Assembly: GCA_001724995.1 (NCBI GenBank)
Contig: MEFD01000012.1
Span: forward strand, 62,001 to 126,000
DNA: 64,000 nucleotides
Origin: Rubrivivax sp. SCN 71-131
GTDB taxonomy: Bacteria; Pseudomonadota; Gammaproteobacteria; Burkholderiales; Burkholderiaceae_C
Reading direction: 5' to 3'
Within the stretch, counting starts at the first letter, position 1. Every line of letters begins with the position of its first letter. A program made the translations under genes and the position numbers. The notes beneath the pieces were generated by a model. That model was not told where the DNA came from and searched no databases. It was given only the letters and a program-made list of their open reading frames with translations. Shown one piece after another: positions 34,026-45,506 of the stretch.

Positions 34026-34586
34026 ATGCCTTCCGTGATGCCAGCAGCTGCGCCGCGCCGCTACACCCAAACCGCCATCGCGCTGCACTGGCTGCTGGCG
34101 CTTGCGCTGCTGGGCCTGCTGGCGCTGGGCACGACCATGACCGAACTGCCGCTGTCGCCGCGACGGCTCCAGCTCTACAACTGGCACAAGTGGGCGGGCA
34201 TGACGGTGGCCCTGCTCTCGCTGCTGCGCCTGGCCTGGCGCCTGACGCACCGACCGCCGCCGCACGAGGGCCTGCCGCGCTGGCAGGCGCGCGCCGCCAG
34301 CGTGGCGCACGGGCTGCTCTACGTGCTCTTCTTCGCCGTGCCGCTGGCCGGTTGGGTCTACAGCTCGGCCGCCGGCGTGCCCATCGTCTGGTTCGGCGTG
34401 CTGCCCCTGCCTGACCTCGTGGCGCCGGACCGTGTGCTGGCCGAGGCGATCCGGCCGCTGCATGGCGTGCTCGCCTACGCGCTGGCGGCGCTCGTCGCCG
34501 TGCACGTGGCCGCGGCCCTCAAGCACCACTGGCTCGACGACCTGGGCACGCTGTGGCGCATGTCGCCCTGGACGCCGCGCGCCTGA
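34026..34586 (+). CDS. cytochrome b561 family protein
   Basis: A 186-residue integral membrane di-heme protein with four helices. Candidate heme histidines are in TAIALHWLLALALL, YNWHKWAGMTVALLSLLRL, SVAHGLLYVLFFAVPLAGWV and RPLHGVLAYALAALVAVHVA. YNWHKWAG is a family signature. It may pass electrons at the inner membrane, for example to YceI-type or catalase-linked systems. I chose the ATG at MPSVMPAAAPRRYTQTA; a GTG 39 bases upstream and ATG 12 bases downstream are alternatives. A YceI pseudogene follows 26 bases later, a pairing common in Burkholderiales. Confidence 0.88.
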   Translation: MPSVMPAAAPRRYTQTAIALHWLLALALLGLLALGTTMTELPLSPRRLQLYNWHKWAGMTVALLSLLRLAWRLTHRPPPHEGLPRWQARAASVAHGLLYVLFFAVPLAGWVYSSAAGVPIVWFGVLPLPDLVAPDRVLAEAIRPLHGVLAYALAALVAVHVAAALKHHWLDDLGTLWRMSPWTPRA

Positions 34587-34612
34587 TCCTCGCGTCCTCG
34601 TTCTGGAGCTCC

Positions 34613-35337
34613 ATGCCGACTTCAACTCGCCGCTTCGTGGCCCTCCTGCCGGGCCTGCTCGCCTTGGCCCTGCCGTGATCCGCGATCCACGCGCAAACCC
34701 CGCCCACGGCCACGCTGCAGGCCGCGGGCAGCGAGATCAGCTTCACCATCCGCCCGATGGGCGTGCCGGTGGAGGGCCGCTTCGAGCTTCGGGGCGACCT
34801 CGGCATCATGGGCCGCACGCCGAACCAGGCGATGGGCACGCCGTCGACCCGACGCACACCTTCGCGCGCTACGCCATCCCGCACTTCGACACCACCACCA
34901 ACCGCGGCCTCGTCGGCAAGACCGGCGGCAGCGTCGTGCTCGACAAGGCCGCGCGCACGGGCAAGGCCGGCATCACGCTGGACATGTCGTCCGTGGCGAC
35001 CGGGGTCGCGGGACTGGACGCGCACCTCGAGGGCCCCGACTTCTTCGACGTCGCCCGGTTCCCGAGCGCACGCTTCGTCGGCGAGCGGTTCGTCTTCGTG
35101 GGCGACAAGCTGCAGCAGATCGTCGGCCAGCTCACGCTGCGCGACAAGACGCACCCGGTGACGCTGCAGGCGCAGCACTTCAACTGCCACGAGAACCCGA
35201 TGCTCGAGCGCGAGGTCTGCGGCGGCGACTTCGAGGCGACGATCAAGCGCAGCCTCTGGGGCGCGGGCTGGGGCATCGACATGGGCTTCGCCGACGAGGT
35301 GCGGCTGACGATCCAGGTCGAGGCGATCAAGCAGTAG
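34613..35337 (+). pseudogene. broken YceI-family gene, probable fusion of two YceI genes
   Basis: A signal-like start MPTSTRRFVALLPGLLALALP ends in an in-frame TGA (34676-34678), just before a would-be AIHAQ cleavage site. The same frame then reads TLQAAGSEISFTIRPMGVPV, which is the N-terminus of one YceI type. After about 34850 the frame shifts to one reading VDPTHTFARYAIPHFDTTTN, PDFFDVARFPSARF, LTLRDKTHPVTLQAQHFNCH and IQVEAIKQ, a second YceI type that is almost complete from its first strand on. The junction near 34800-34850 suggests deletion of the 3' part of gene one and the start of gene two. YceI proteins are periplasmic polyisoprenoid-binding lipocalins. Confidence 0.8.
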
Positions 35338-36244
35338 CAGCGGGCGCAGCAGACGCCGTCGTGGTTCGGCCGCGCCTGGCCATCGCCTGGCCCATGCGGA
35401 TCGCGCCACCCGGCGCCCACGCCGGGTCGAAGGCCAGCGGCCCCGGCGGCAGCAGCAGCACCACCGTCGAGCCGAGCAGGAAGCGGCCCATCTCCTGGCC
35501 GCGCTCGAGCTGCAGCGGCGCCTCGTCATAGCTCCAGTGGCGCACCACACCCGGCCGCGGCGGGTTGACGACGCCGTGCCAGGTCGTGGCCATGCTGCCG
35601 ACGATGGTCGCGCCGACCAGCGCCATGACGAAGGGGCCGGGCGCGCCGGGGCCGGCGTCGAAGACGCAGACCACGCGCTCGTTGCGTGCGAAGAGGTCGG
35701 GCAGGCCGCGCGCCGTCGTCGGGTTGACCGAGAACAGCTCGCCGGGAACGTGCACCATCTGCCGCAGCCGGCCGGTCGCCGGCATGTGGATGCGGTGGTA
35801 GTCGCGCGGGCTCAGGTAGAGGGTGGCGAAGTGCCCGCCTTCGAAGCGCGCGGCGAGCTCGGCGTCGCCGCCAAGCAGCGCGCGGGCGCTGTAGTGGTGG
35901 CCCTTGGCCTGCAGCAGCCGCTGGCCGTCCAGCGCGCCGAACTCGCTGATGGCGCCATCCACCGGGCACAGCCAATCGGCCTGCGCCAACGGCCGCGCGC
36001 CGGGGGCCAGCGCGCGCGTGAAGAAGGCGTTGAAGCTCTCGTAATGCGCCGGGTCGGGATCGGCGGCCTCGGCCATGTCCACGCCGTAGCGGCGCACGAA
36101 GGCGCGGATGAGACCGGTGGTGAGCGCCCCGAGCCTGGCCCTTGCGACCCGGCCGGCCAGATCGGTCAGCGTGCGACGGGGCAGCAGGTGCTGCGGCCAC
36201 ACCGCCCGCCGCGCCGCCGGCGTGAAGGCCTCGGGTGGCGGCAT
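35327..36244 (-). CDS. psd: phosphatidylserine decarboxylase proenzyme
   Basis: Makes phosphatidylethanolamine at the inner membrane. The 305-residue proenzyme has the PSD body (ESFNAFFTRALAPGARPLA, LCPVDGAISEFGALDGQRLL, YLSPRDYHRIHMPATGRLRQ, GELFSVNPTTARGLP, FARNERVVCVFD) and the self-cleavage motif FLLGSTVVLL, where the Ser becomes the pyruvoyl group. Length and order are those of group I/II bacterial PSD. The ATG shares one base with the sppA stop (TGATG). The gene's end overlaps the YceI pseudogene's end by 11 bases on the opposite strand. Confidence 0.93.
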   Translation of the reverse strand: MPPPEAFTPAARRAVWPQHLLPRRTLTDLAGRVARARLGALTTGLIRAFVRRYGVDMAEAADPDPAHYESFNAFFTRALAPGARPLAQADWLCPVDGAISEFGALDGQRLLQAKGHHYSARALLGGDAELAARFEGGHFATLYLSPRDYHRIHMPATGRLRQMVHVPGELFSVNPTTARGLPDLFARNERVVCVFDAGPGAPGPFVMALVGATIVGSMATTWHGVVNPPRPGVVRHWSYDEAPLQLERGQEMGRFLLGSTVVLLLPPGPLAFDPAWAPGGAIRMGQAMARRGRTTTASAAPAATA

Positions 36245-37272
36245 CAATGCAGGCGCGGCAACTCGCGCAACGCCTTCACCGCACCCTGCCCGATCGACGC
36301 GCCGAAGCGCTTGGCCAGGCGCTCGGCGAGGTTGCCGCGCGGGGTGTAGTCGATCACCTCGTCGGCCTTGACGACCTCGCGCGCGACGAAGTCGAGGTTG
36401 CCCATGCGGTCGACGAGCCCCAGCCGCACCGCCTCCTCGCCGTTCCAGAACAGGCCGGAGAAGGTCTCCGGCGTCTCCTTCAGGCGCTCGCCGCGGCCCT
36501 CGCGCACGACGGCGATGAACTGCTGGTGGATCTGGTCGATCATCGCCTGCGCGTAGGCCGTCTGGCGTTCGTCCTGCGGCGAGAAGGGGTCGAGCATGCC
36601 CTTGTTCTGCCCGGCGGTGAGCAGGCGCCGCTCGACGCCGAGCTTGTCCATCGCGCCGGTGAAGCCGAAGCCGTCCATGAGCACGCCGATGCCGCCCACG
36701 AGGCTGGCCTTGTCGACGAAGATCTCGTCGGCGGCGACGGCGATGTAGTAGGCGCCCGAGGCGCACATCTCCTCGACCACCGCGTAGACCTTCTTCGCGT
36801 GCAGCGCCTTCAGCCGCCGGATCTCGTCGTTGACGATGCCGCTTTGCACCGGGCTGCCGCCGGGCGAGTTGATGCGCAGCACCACCGCCTGCGCCGCCGG
36901 ATCCTCGAAGGCGGACTTCAGCGCCGCCACCAGGTTCTCGGCGCTGGCCTCGCTGTCCAGGCCGATCTCGCCGCGCACCTCGATCAGCGCGGTGTGCGAC
37001 TTGCTGCCGGCCGCGGTGTGCGCGCGCTGTGCGACCAGGCCCCAGGCCACCATCAGCGCCAGTCCGAGCCAGGCGAGGCGAAAGAAGATGCGCCAGCGCC
37101 GCTCGCGCCGTCGCTCCGCCAGCAGTTCGCCGGCCAGCCGCTCGAGCCGGCCTTCGAGGGCCACCGGAGGCGACGCCGGGGGCGTCGACGCGGACGCCGA
37201 CGTCGCCGTCGACACGGGGACATCGCCCGCCGCCGGATGCGGCAGCGGACTCGATTCGTCGTGGGGGGTCAT
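36244..37272 (-). CDS. sppA: S49 signal peptide peptidase, SppA/SohB-like
   Basis: A 342-residue membrane-anchored serine protease that degrades cleaved signal peptides. After a Ser/Thr/Ala-rich cytoplasmic tail and one membrane helix (residues about 70-90, FFRLAWLGLALMVAWGLVA), the protease has VVLRINSPGGSPVQSGIVND, the nucleophile in VVEEMCASGAYYIAVAAD, IFVDKASLVGGIGVLMDGFG and EAVRLGLVDRMGNLDFVA. This is the short SppA (about 36-kDa type). The ATG overlaps the Rieske-gene stop by 4 bases (ATGA), and its stop overlaps psd's start. Confidence 0.9.
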   Translation of the reverse strand: MTPHDESSPLPHPAAGDVPVSTATSASASTPPASPPVALEGRLERLAGELLAERRRERRWRIFFRLAWLGLALMVAWGLVAQRAHTAAGSKSHTALIEVRGEIGLDSEASAENLVAALKSAFEDPAAQAVVLRINSPGGSPVQSGIVNDEIRRLKALHAKKVYAVVEEMCASGAYYIAVAADEIFVDKASLVGGIGVLMDGFGFTGAMDKLGVERRLLTAGQNKGMLDPFSPQDERQTAYAQAMIDQIHQQFIAVVREGRGERLKETPETFSGLFWNGEEAVRLGLVDRMGNLDFVAREVVKADEVIDYTPRGNLAERLAKRFGASIGQGAVKALRELPRLH

Positions 37273-37682
37273 GGGGCGCTCCCGGGCGCGAGCTGCTCCG
37301 GCGACACGGGCCGGATGTCGCGCGAAGGATACCAATAGACCTGCCCGTCGTCCTCGACGACGCGGATCGCGGTCAGCGCCGCGCGCGCCGGGCCGCCGAG
37401 GCAGCGGCCGTCACGGGGCTCGAAGACGGCGCCGTGTATCGAGCACAGAATGACGCGCTTGTCGGCGTCGAAGAACTCGCCGGGCTGCCAGTCCATCTCG
37501 GTGGGCACATGGGTGCAGCGATTGAGGTAGGCCACGACGGCCCCGTCGAAGCGCACGGCGAAGGCGCGCGCGGGCCGGCCGTACTCCAGCACCTCCCAGA
37601 CCCAGGCACGGCCGCGCTCGGCGAGATCGCCCGAGGCGCACAGGGCCAGGCAGAGGTCCGTCGCCGACCGCGGCTCAGGCAT
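37269..37682 (-). CDS. Rieske 2Fe-2S domain protein
   Basis: A 137-residue soluble ferredoxin-type protein. The two-cluster motif is NRCTHVPTEMDWQPGEFF (Cys-x-His) and ILCSIHGAVFEPRDGRCLGG (Cys-x2-His), then GQVYWYPSRDI. The N-terminal LCASGDLAERGRAWVWEVLE precedes the cluster. It has no signal peptide or anchor, so it may be an electron carrier or an oxygenase-type ferredoxin; a partner is not present. The ATG overlaps the HAD gene's stop region by 8 bases, and its own stop overlaps sppA's start. Burkholderiales keep it next to sppA. Confidence 0.88.
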   Translation of the reverse strand: MPEPRSATDLCLALCASGDLAERGRAWVWEVLEYGRPARAFAVRFDGAVVAYLNRCTHVPTEMDWQPGEFFDADKRVILCSIHGAVFEPRDGRCLGGPARAALTAIRVVEDDGQVYWYPSRDIRPVSPEQLAPGSAP

Positions 37683-38337
37683 GCGCCAGCAGCCAGTCGT
37701 GCAGCTCGCGCGTCGAGCGCGCGACGTGCAGCGGCGAGAACGGGCCGAAGCTCTGCGGGTCATGCGCCCCGAAGCTGACGGCCACGCCGGGCACGCCCGC
37801 GTTCGCGGCCAGTTGCAGGTCGTGCGTCGTGTCGCCGACCATCAGCGTGCGCTCGGGGTCGGTGCCGAACTCGCGCATCAGCTCCAGCAGCATGCGCGGG
37901 TTGGGCTTGACATGCGTCTCGTCCGCGGTGCGCGTGGCGTCGAAGAGCCGGCCCAGGCCCGACTGCCGCAGCACCATGTCCAGCCCGCGCCGGCTCTTGC
38001 CGGTGGCCACGGCGAGCCAGTGGTGGCGCGCGCGCAGGTCCTGCAGCATGGGCAGCGTGCCTTCGAACATGACCAGCTCATGCTGGCGCGCGAAGTAGTG
38101 ACTGCGGTAGCGCTCGCCCAGCTGCGGGTAGCGTTCGGCCGGCAGCCCGGGCGCGGCGTGGCGCAGCGCATCGTCCAGCCCGAGGCCGATGACGTAGGCC
38201 GCGGCCTCGTCGCTGGGCACCACGGCGCCGACGTCGCGACAGGCATCCTGGATGCAGCGCACGATCAGCGCCGTCGAGTCGAAGAGGGTGCCGTCCCAGT
38301 CGAAGGCGATGAGGTCGAAGCGGCGGGGGCGGTTCAT
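37675..38337 (-). CDS. HAD phosphatase, phosphoglycolate-phosphatase-like
   Basis: A 220-residue HAD-IA hydrolase: motif I in FDLIAFDWDGTLFDST, motif II VATGKSRRGLDMVL, motif III lysine in HVKPNPRMLLELM, motif IV VGDTTHDLQLAANAG. The cap insert (QDACRDVGAVVPSD to GLPAERYPQ) is of the Gph/PGPase type. The substrate may be phosphoglycolate or another small phosphate ester. The start ATG overlaps the rluC stop by 4 bases, which makes it the second gene of a tightly packed operon. Family siblings are often annotated gph. Confidence 0.85.
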   Translation of the reverse strand: MNRPRRFDLIAFDWDGTLFDSTALIVRCIQDACRDVGAVVPSDEAAAYVIGLGLDDALRHAAPGLPAERYPQLGERYRSHYFARQHELVMFEGTLPMLQDLRARHHWLAVATGKSRRGLDMVLRQSGLGRLFDATRTADETHVKPNPRMLLELMREFGTDPERTLMVGDTTHDLQLAANAGVPGVAVSFGAHDPQSFGPFSPLHVARSTRELHDWLLAHA

Positions 38338-39332
38338 GAGGTTTCCAGCGAGGCCAGCAGTGTCGCGCACGGCGCCGGCAGTTCGGCGCGCAGGGTGATG
38401 CGGCGTGCGTCGAGCGGATGGTCGAAGGCGAGCTCCAGCGCATGCAGGAACATGCGCGCAAAGCGCAGCGGCCCGCGCGCCAGCGCGTGGTTGCGCTCGA
38501 AGTCGCCGTACTTCGGGTCGCCGACGATGGCGTGCCCGCTGTGCGCGAGGTGCACGCGGATCTGGTGCGTACGCCCGGTCTTCAGGCCCACTTCGAGCAG
38601 CGTGCAGGGCCCGACGCGGCGTGCCGCGCGCACGAGCGTGATCGAGCGCCGCGCGGCCTCGTGCGTCGGCGCGACGACGCGCACCAGGCGCTCGCCCGCG
38701 GTGTCCAGCGTCTTCAGCAGCGGCAGGTCGATCACCTTCTGCCGCGCCGGCCAGGCGCCCCAGACGAGCGCGGCGTAGGTCTTGCCGGTGTCGCGCGCGC
38801 GGAACTGGTCCTGCAGCGCGGTGAGCGCGCTGCGCTTCTTGGCCAGCAGCAGCACGCCCGAGGTCTCCTTGTCCAGGCGGTGCACGAGCTCGAGGAAGCG
38901 CGCCTGCGGGCGCGCGCGGCGCAACTGCTCGATGACGCCGGAGCTGACCCCGCTGCCGCCATGCACCGCCACGCCCGCGGGCTTGTCCACCGCGAGCAGC
39001 CAGTCGTCCTCGAACAGCACCGGAAACTCGCGCGCCGGCACCGGGGCCACGGCTGCGCGCTCGGGCAGGCGCAGCGGCGGCACGCGGATCACGTCGCCGG
39101 CCTGCACGCGCGTGTCGGCGCTGGCGCGGCCCTTGTTCACGCGCACCTCGCCCGAGCGGATGACGCGGTAGACGAGCGTCTTGGGCGCGCCCTTGAGATG
39201 ACGCAGCAGGAAGTTGTCCAGGCGCTGGCCGGACGATTCCTCGTCCACCGTCAGCCGGCGCGCGGCCGCGGCGGCAGGGTTTTTCGCGCGATCCGCGGCG
39301 TCGGCTTTGCCGTCTATAATCCGCCGTTCCAC
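38334..39332 (-). CDS. rluC: 23S rRNA pseudouridine synthase RluC
   Basis: Converts uridines of 23S rRNA (955, 2504, 2580 in E. coli) to pseudouridine. The 332-residue protein has an S4 domain (SGQRLDNFLLRHLKGAPKTL, VYRVIRSGEVRVNKGRASAD) and the RluA-family catalytic core with ELVHRLDKETSGVLLLAKKR (catalytic Asp), GKTYAALVWG, LEVGLKTGRTHQIRVHLAHS and IVGDPKYGD. No ATG precedes the S4 domain; I chose a GTG at 39332. The rne -10 box lies inside this gene's first codons on the opposite strand. It is first gene of the rluC-HAD-Rieske-sppA-psd operon. Confidence 0.9.
   Translation of the reverse strand: MERRIIDGKADAADRAKNPAAAAARRLTVDEESSGQRLDNFLLRHLKGAPKTLVYRVIRSGEVRVNKGRASADTRVQAGDVIRVPPLRLPERAAVAPVPAREFPVLFEDDWLLAVDKPAGVAVHGGSGVSSGVIEQLRRARPQARFLELVHRLDKETSGVLLLAKKRSALTALQDQFRARDTGKTYAALVWGAWPARQKVIDLPLLKTLDTAGERLVRVVAPTHEAARRSITLVRAARRVGPCTLLEVGLKTGRTHQIRVHLAHSGHAIVGDPKYGDFERNHALARGPLRFARMFLHALELAFDHPLDARRITLRAELPAPCATLLASLETS
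39315..39320 (+). promoter_or_regulatory. -10 box of rne
   Basis: A perfect TATAAT, rare in this GC-rich sequence, sits between rluC and rne pointing toward rne. No TTGACA-like -35 lies 16-18 bp upstream. Transcription would start near 39327, giving a leader of about 640 nt. Confidence 0.55.
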
Positions 39333-39964
39333 GTTCGTGCGGTAAGTGCTTGATTTGTCGAAGTTTACCTGGGCACAGGCGGACGAGGTGGACGGCTGCG
39401 CGCGCTCACGGTTACACATCCACACGGTGGGCACGCGAAGTCGAGGTGATGCAACGCCTGCAGCCCTGCGCAGGTCGGACCCCGAAGCGGTCCGGCGGCG
39501 CAAGGTCTTGGGCGGCAGAGAAGACTGCGATGACCGCGCCGTTCGCCACCCGCCCGCTTGGGGCTGCCGGCGCTGCGGCAGACGAAAGAATCCCCGGGGC
39601 CAGACGAACCGGGCGACCCCTCCCGGTCGGCCTGGCCCCCAGCGACTGGCAAGGCCACCGGCCCATGCATCCGATACCGCTTCCAGGACACCCCGCCGAC
39701 CCCCGGCTGCCGCAGCATGACGCGGCGACCGGTGGCGATGCGGGGCATCCTCCGCGCACCACGCGGCGCCTGAAGCGCAAGGCTGCAAGCCGGCGGCTCG
39801 ACGCCGCCTCGCACGCGCCAACGCTGCACGCCTGAGCGCCGGCCCCAGGCCGCGCCGGTACGCAGTCCAGGGCATTTCGCACCCGGGATTCGCCGCCTTT
39901 CTCGTGCATCGAACGTGAGGACCGACGCGCCTGCCTGCTGCAGCCGCGCCGCACCGGAGTGCAC
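39321..39964 (+). other. long rne 5' leader, no gene seen
   Basis: No convincing coding region was found on either strand in these 640 bases; open frames here lack family motifs. On the plus strand the RNA can fold locally: GGTAA pairs with TTACC around 39341-39369, and CGGACC with GGTCCG near 39477-39495. The E. coli rne message has a 361-nt leader whose hairpins let RNase E control its own mRNA, so a self-regulating leader is a fair inference here. Confidence 0.5.
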
Positions 39965-42901
<2,937 letters not shown>

Positions 42902-43049
42902 GCCTTCGCGCGGGAGCCGTACGCGGCCCCCGCGCGACCGTGTCATGTCCGCAAGCCGGGAAAGCATCACGGCGGATGCGCGCATGTGGGTCAAGCTCGG
43001 GGCGCTGCGGCCGAAGCTGCCTCGAGGGCGCTCGCGCCCGACCCGAACC

Positions 43050-44213
43050 ATGCAGGTCCTACCCCTCCTCGCCGTGCGCGCACGCGTCCAGCTCGGCATG
43101 CCCTTGCCCTTCAGCGTGCGCAGCGCCGACAAGACGCTGCTGCTGGCCGCGGGGCAGATGCTGCGCGACGAGGGGCAGTTCGACGAACTGTTCGAGCGCG
43201 GTGCGGTCGTCGAGCTGGAGGAGTTGAAGGCCGCATTCGGTGCCGACGACCCGCTGTTCGCCCCGCGGCGCCACGCGGAGGCGAAGGCCATTGCCGCGGC
43301 CGTGCTGCCCCAGCGCTGGGCGGAGTGCACCGCGCGCGTCGCGGCGGCGCTGGCCCCCGAGGCGGCACAGCGCCTGCCGGCGCTGGCCCTGGCCTCGCGC
43401 AACCTCGCGCTGCTCGTGCAGCGCAGCGCGAACCTGGCGATGTCGCAGATCGTGCGCCCGGAGGCGGCCGGCCAGGCGCACTACGGCATCACCCACGCGA
43501 TGAATGCCGCCATCGCCTGCCTGGTGACGGCACGCACCCTCGGTTGGCGCGAAGACGAGCAGCAGCGCGCGCTGCACGCGGCGTTGACGATGAACCTGTC
43601 GATCATCGACCTGCAGGGGCGGCTGGCGCACCAGGTCTCGCCCCTGACCGCGATGCAGCGGCAGCTCATCGACGAGCACCCGCTGCGCAGCGCCGAGATG
43701 CTCGAGGCGGACGGCGTCGACGATGGCGCGTGGCTGGCCGCCGTGCGCGAGCATCACGAGACGCCCGAAGGCAAGGGCTATCCCAACCGCTGCGCGCCCG
43801 GCAGCGAGCTCTCCCAGCTGCTGCGCTTTGCCGACATCTACACCGCGCTCATGAGCCGGCGCGCCACGCGCGCGGCGATGAGCACCCACGACGCCGCACG
43901 CGAGATCTACGCGCTGGCCGAGGGCAACCCGCTGTGCCAGGCGCTGATCAAGAGCTTCGGCGTCTTCCCGCCGGGTTGCTTCGTGCGCCTGGCCAGCGAC
44001 GAGGTCGGCGTCGTCACCGGCAACGGCGACAAGGCCTATCACCCGCGCGTGGCCGTGCTGGCGCTCAGCGACGGTCAGGCGCGGCGGACCCCGGTCTGGC
44101 GCGACACGGCGCACGAGGCGCATCGCATCGTCGCCCTGCTCTCGGAATCGGCGATGCCCATCCGCGTGAGCGCGCAGGCCCTGGCGAGCGCCATCGACGG
44201 CAATCCCGGCTGA
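43050..44213 (+). CDS. HD-GYP-like protein lacking the HD metal pair
   Basis: A 387-residue protein with the N-terminal LPLLAVRARVQLGMPLPFSV region of Burkholderiales HD-GYP proteins and a C-terminal helical domain carrying AVREHHETPEGKGYPNRCAP, SELSQLLRFADIYTALMSRR and PGCFVRLASDEVGVV, as in c-di-GMP phosphodiesterases. The position where HDxGK should stand reads ALTMNLSIIDLQGRL, so the catalytic pair is absent. It is probably a sensor or binding protein. The start ATG at 43050 matches family openings; an ATG at 42945 is an alternative and no ribosome site decides. It follows rne on the same strand after a 148-base gap. Confidence 0.75.
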   Translation: MQVLPLLAVRARVQLGMPLPFSVRSADKTLLLAAGQMLRDEGQFDELFERGAVVELEELKAAFGADDPLFAPRRHAEAKAIAAAVLPQRWAECTARVAAALAPEAAQRLPALALASRNLALLVQRSANLAMSQIVRPEAAGQAHYGITHAMNAAIACLVTARTLGWREDEQQRALHAALTMNLSIIDLQGRLAHQVSPLTAMQRQLIDEHPLRSAEMLEADGVDDGAWLAAVREHHETPEGKGYPNRCAPGSELSQLLRFADIYTALMSRRATRAAMSTHDAAREIYALAEGNPLCQALIKSFGVFPPGCFVRLASDEVGVVTGNGDKAYHPRVAVLALSDGQARRTPVWRDTAHEAHRIVALLSESAMPIRVSAQALASAIDGNPG

Positions 44214-44258
44214 CGCGCCCCGGCAACCGGGGGCACCCGGCCGCCCGCGGCGCCGCCA

Positions 44259-44669
44259 CTACGGTCGGCCCGCGGCCTGCACCGCCTCGACGACGACGAA
44301 CGAAGCCGCGTAGTCGCTCTCGTCGCTGACGCTGACGTGGGCGCGCCAGCCGCGCGCCTCGAACCACTGTGCCAGCACGCCGTTCAGGCGCACGTAGGGC
44401 TTGCCGCCGGCCTCGTTCAGGATCTCGCAGCCGCGCCAGGTCATCGGCCAGTGGATGCCCAGGCCGATCGCCTTGGAGAAGGCCTCCTTGGCCGAGAAGC
44501 GCGTCCCGACATAGGCCAGGCCGCGCGCCTCGGCGCGTGCGCGCCGGGCGCGAAACACCGCCAGCTCCTGCTCGCCGAGCACGCGCTCGGCGAAGCGCTC
44601 GCCGCGGCGCGCAAGCGTCGCACGCATGCGGCGCAGGTCGCAGACGTCGGTGCCGATGCCGACGATCAT
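44259..44669 (-). CDS. acpS: holo-[acyl-carrier-protein] synthase
   Basis: Transfers 4'-phosphopantetheine from CoA to the Ser of AcpP. The 136-residue protein has the Mg-binding [15 protein letters not shown] and the catalytic [15 protein letters not shown], followed by [15 protein letters not shown] and [20 protein letters not shown]. It is the last gene of the housekeeping run, with its ATG overlapping the pdxJ stop by 4 bases. The physical distance to acpP (57.4 kb) is notable only in that both belong to the same block. Confidence 0.95.
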   Translation of the reverse strand: MIVGIGTDVCDLRRMRATLARRGERFAERVLGEQELAVFRARRARAEARGLAYVGTRFSAKEAFSKAIGLGIHWPMTWRGCEILNEAGGKPYVRLNGVLAQWFEARGWRAHVSVSDESDYAASFVVVEAVQAAGRP

Positions 44670-45502
44670 GCCGCGCCCTGCCCGACCGGTCCGTTCGGTC
44701 CCCCTTGTCCTTGCGGCCGGGCGAGCCGGATGCAGCGCTGGTATTCGCGCACCGCTTCGGCCATGCCGAGCTCCAGCGCGTCGGCCACCAGGGCGTGACC
44801 GATCGAGACCTCGAGCACGCCGGGCACGGCGCGCAGGAAGTCGGCGAGGTTGTCGCGGTTGAGGTCGTGGCCGGCGTTGACGCCCAAGCCCGCGGCCTGC
44901 GCGGCGCGCGCCGCCGCGGCAAAGCGCGCCAGCTGCACCGCCTGCTGCGGCGTGCCGTGCGCCGCGGCGTAGGGCTCGGTGTAGAGCTCGACACGATCGG
45001 CCCCGAGCGCGCGTGCCAGCGCCATCGCCTGCGGCTGCGCATCCATGAACAGGCTCACGCGTACGCCCAGAGCACGGCATTCCTCGATCAAGGGACGCAC
45101 GCGCTGCCCATCGCGCGGCAGGTCCCAGCCGTGGTCGGAGGTGAACTGTCCCTCGCTGTCGGGAACGAAAGTCACCTGTTGCGGGCGCAGCGCGCGCACG
45201 AAGGGCAGCAGGTTGTGAAAGGGGTTGCCCTCGATGTTGAACTCGGCCTGCGGCCAGTCCTCGAGCAGCGCGGCGAGCTCGTGTACGTCCTGCGCGCGCA
45301 CATGACGCTCGTCGGGCCGCGGGTGCACGGTGATGCCGTCGGCGCCGGCCTGCAGCGCCAGCACCGCGAGGTGCCGCACGCTCGGGATGCCGAGGTGGCG
45401 GCTGTTGCGCAGCAGCGCGACCTTGTTGACGTTGACCGACAGCGCCGTCGCGCCGCCGCGGCGTGCCGCGCCATCGGCCTCATCGATGAGCAGGGGATTC
45501 AT
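44666..45502 (-). CDS. pdxJ: pyridoxine 5'-phosphate synthase
   Basis: Condenses 1-deoxyxylulose 5-phosphate with 3-amino-1-hydroxyacetone 1-phosphate to pyridoxine phosphate. The 278-residue TIM-barrel opens late: after an N-terminal extension of about 20 residues comes [20 protein letters not shown], then [43 protein letters not shown] and the C-terminal [20 protein letters not shown]. Usual length is about 245, so the extended ends are slightly longer. The [19 protein letters not shown] is used; recO ends 4 bases ahead of it. It overlaps acpS (ATGA). Confidence 0.93.
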   Translation of the reverse strand: MNPLLIDEADGAARRGGATALSVNVNKVALLRNSRHLGIPSVRHLAVLALQAGADGITVHPRPDERHVRAQDVHELAALLEDWPQAEFNIEGNPFHNLLPFVRALRPQQVTFVPDSEGQFTSDHGWDLPRDGQRVRPLIEECRALGVRVSLFMDAQPQAMALARALGADRVELYTEPYAAAHGTPQQAVQLARFAAAARAAQAAGLGVNAGHDLNRDNLADFLRAVPGVLEVSIGHALVADALELGMAEAVREYQRCIRLARPQGQGGPNGPVGQGAA

Positions 45503-45506
45503 GGCA

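Noticed and set aside
38334..39875. N-terminal extension of RluC into the rne leader
   Set aside because: No similarity to RluC N-termini and it would cover the rne promoter; GTG at 39332 fits the domain start.
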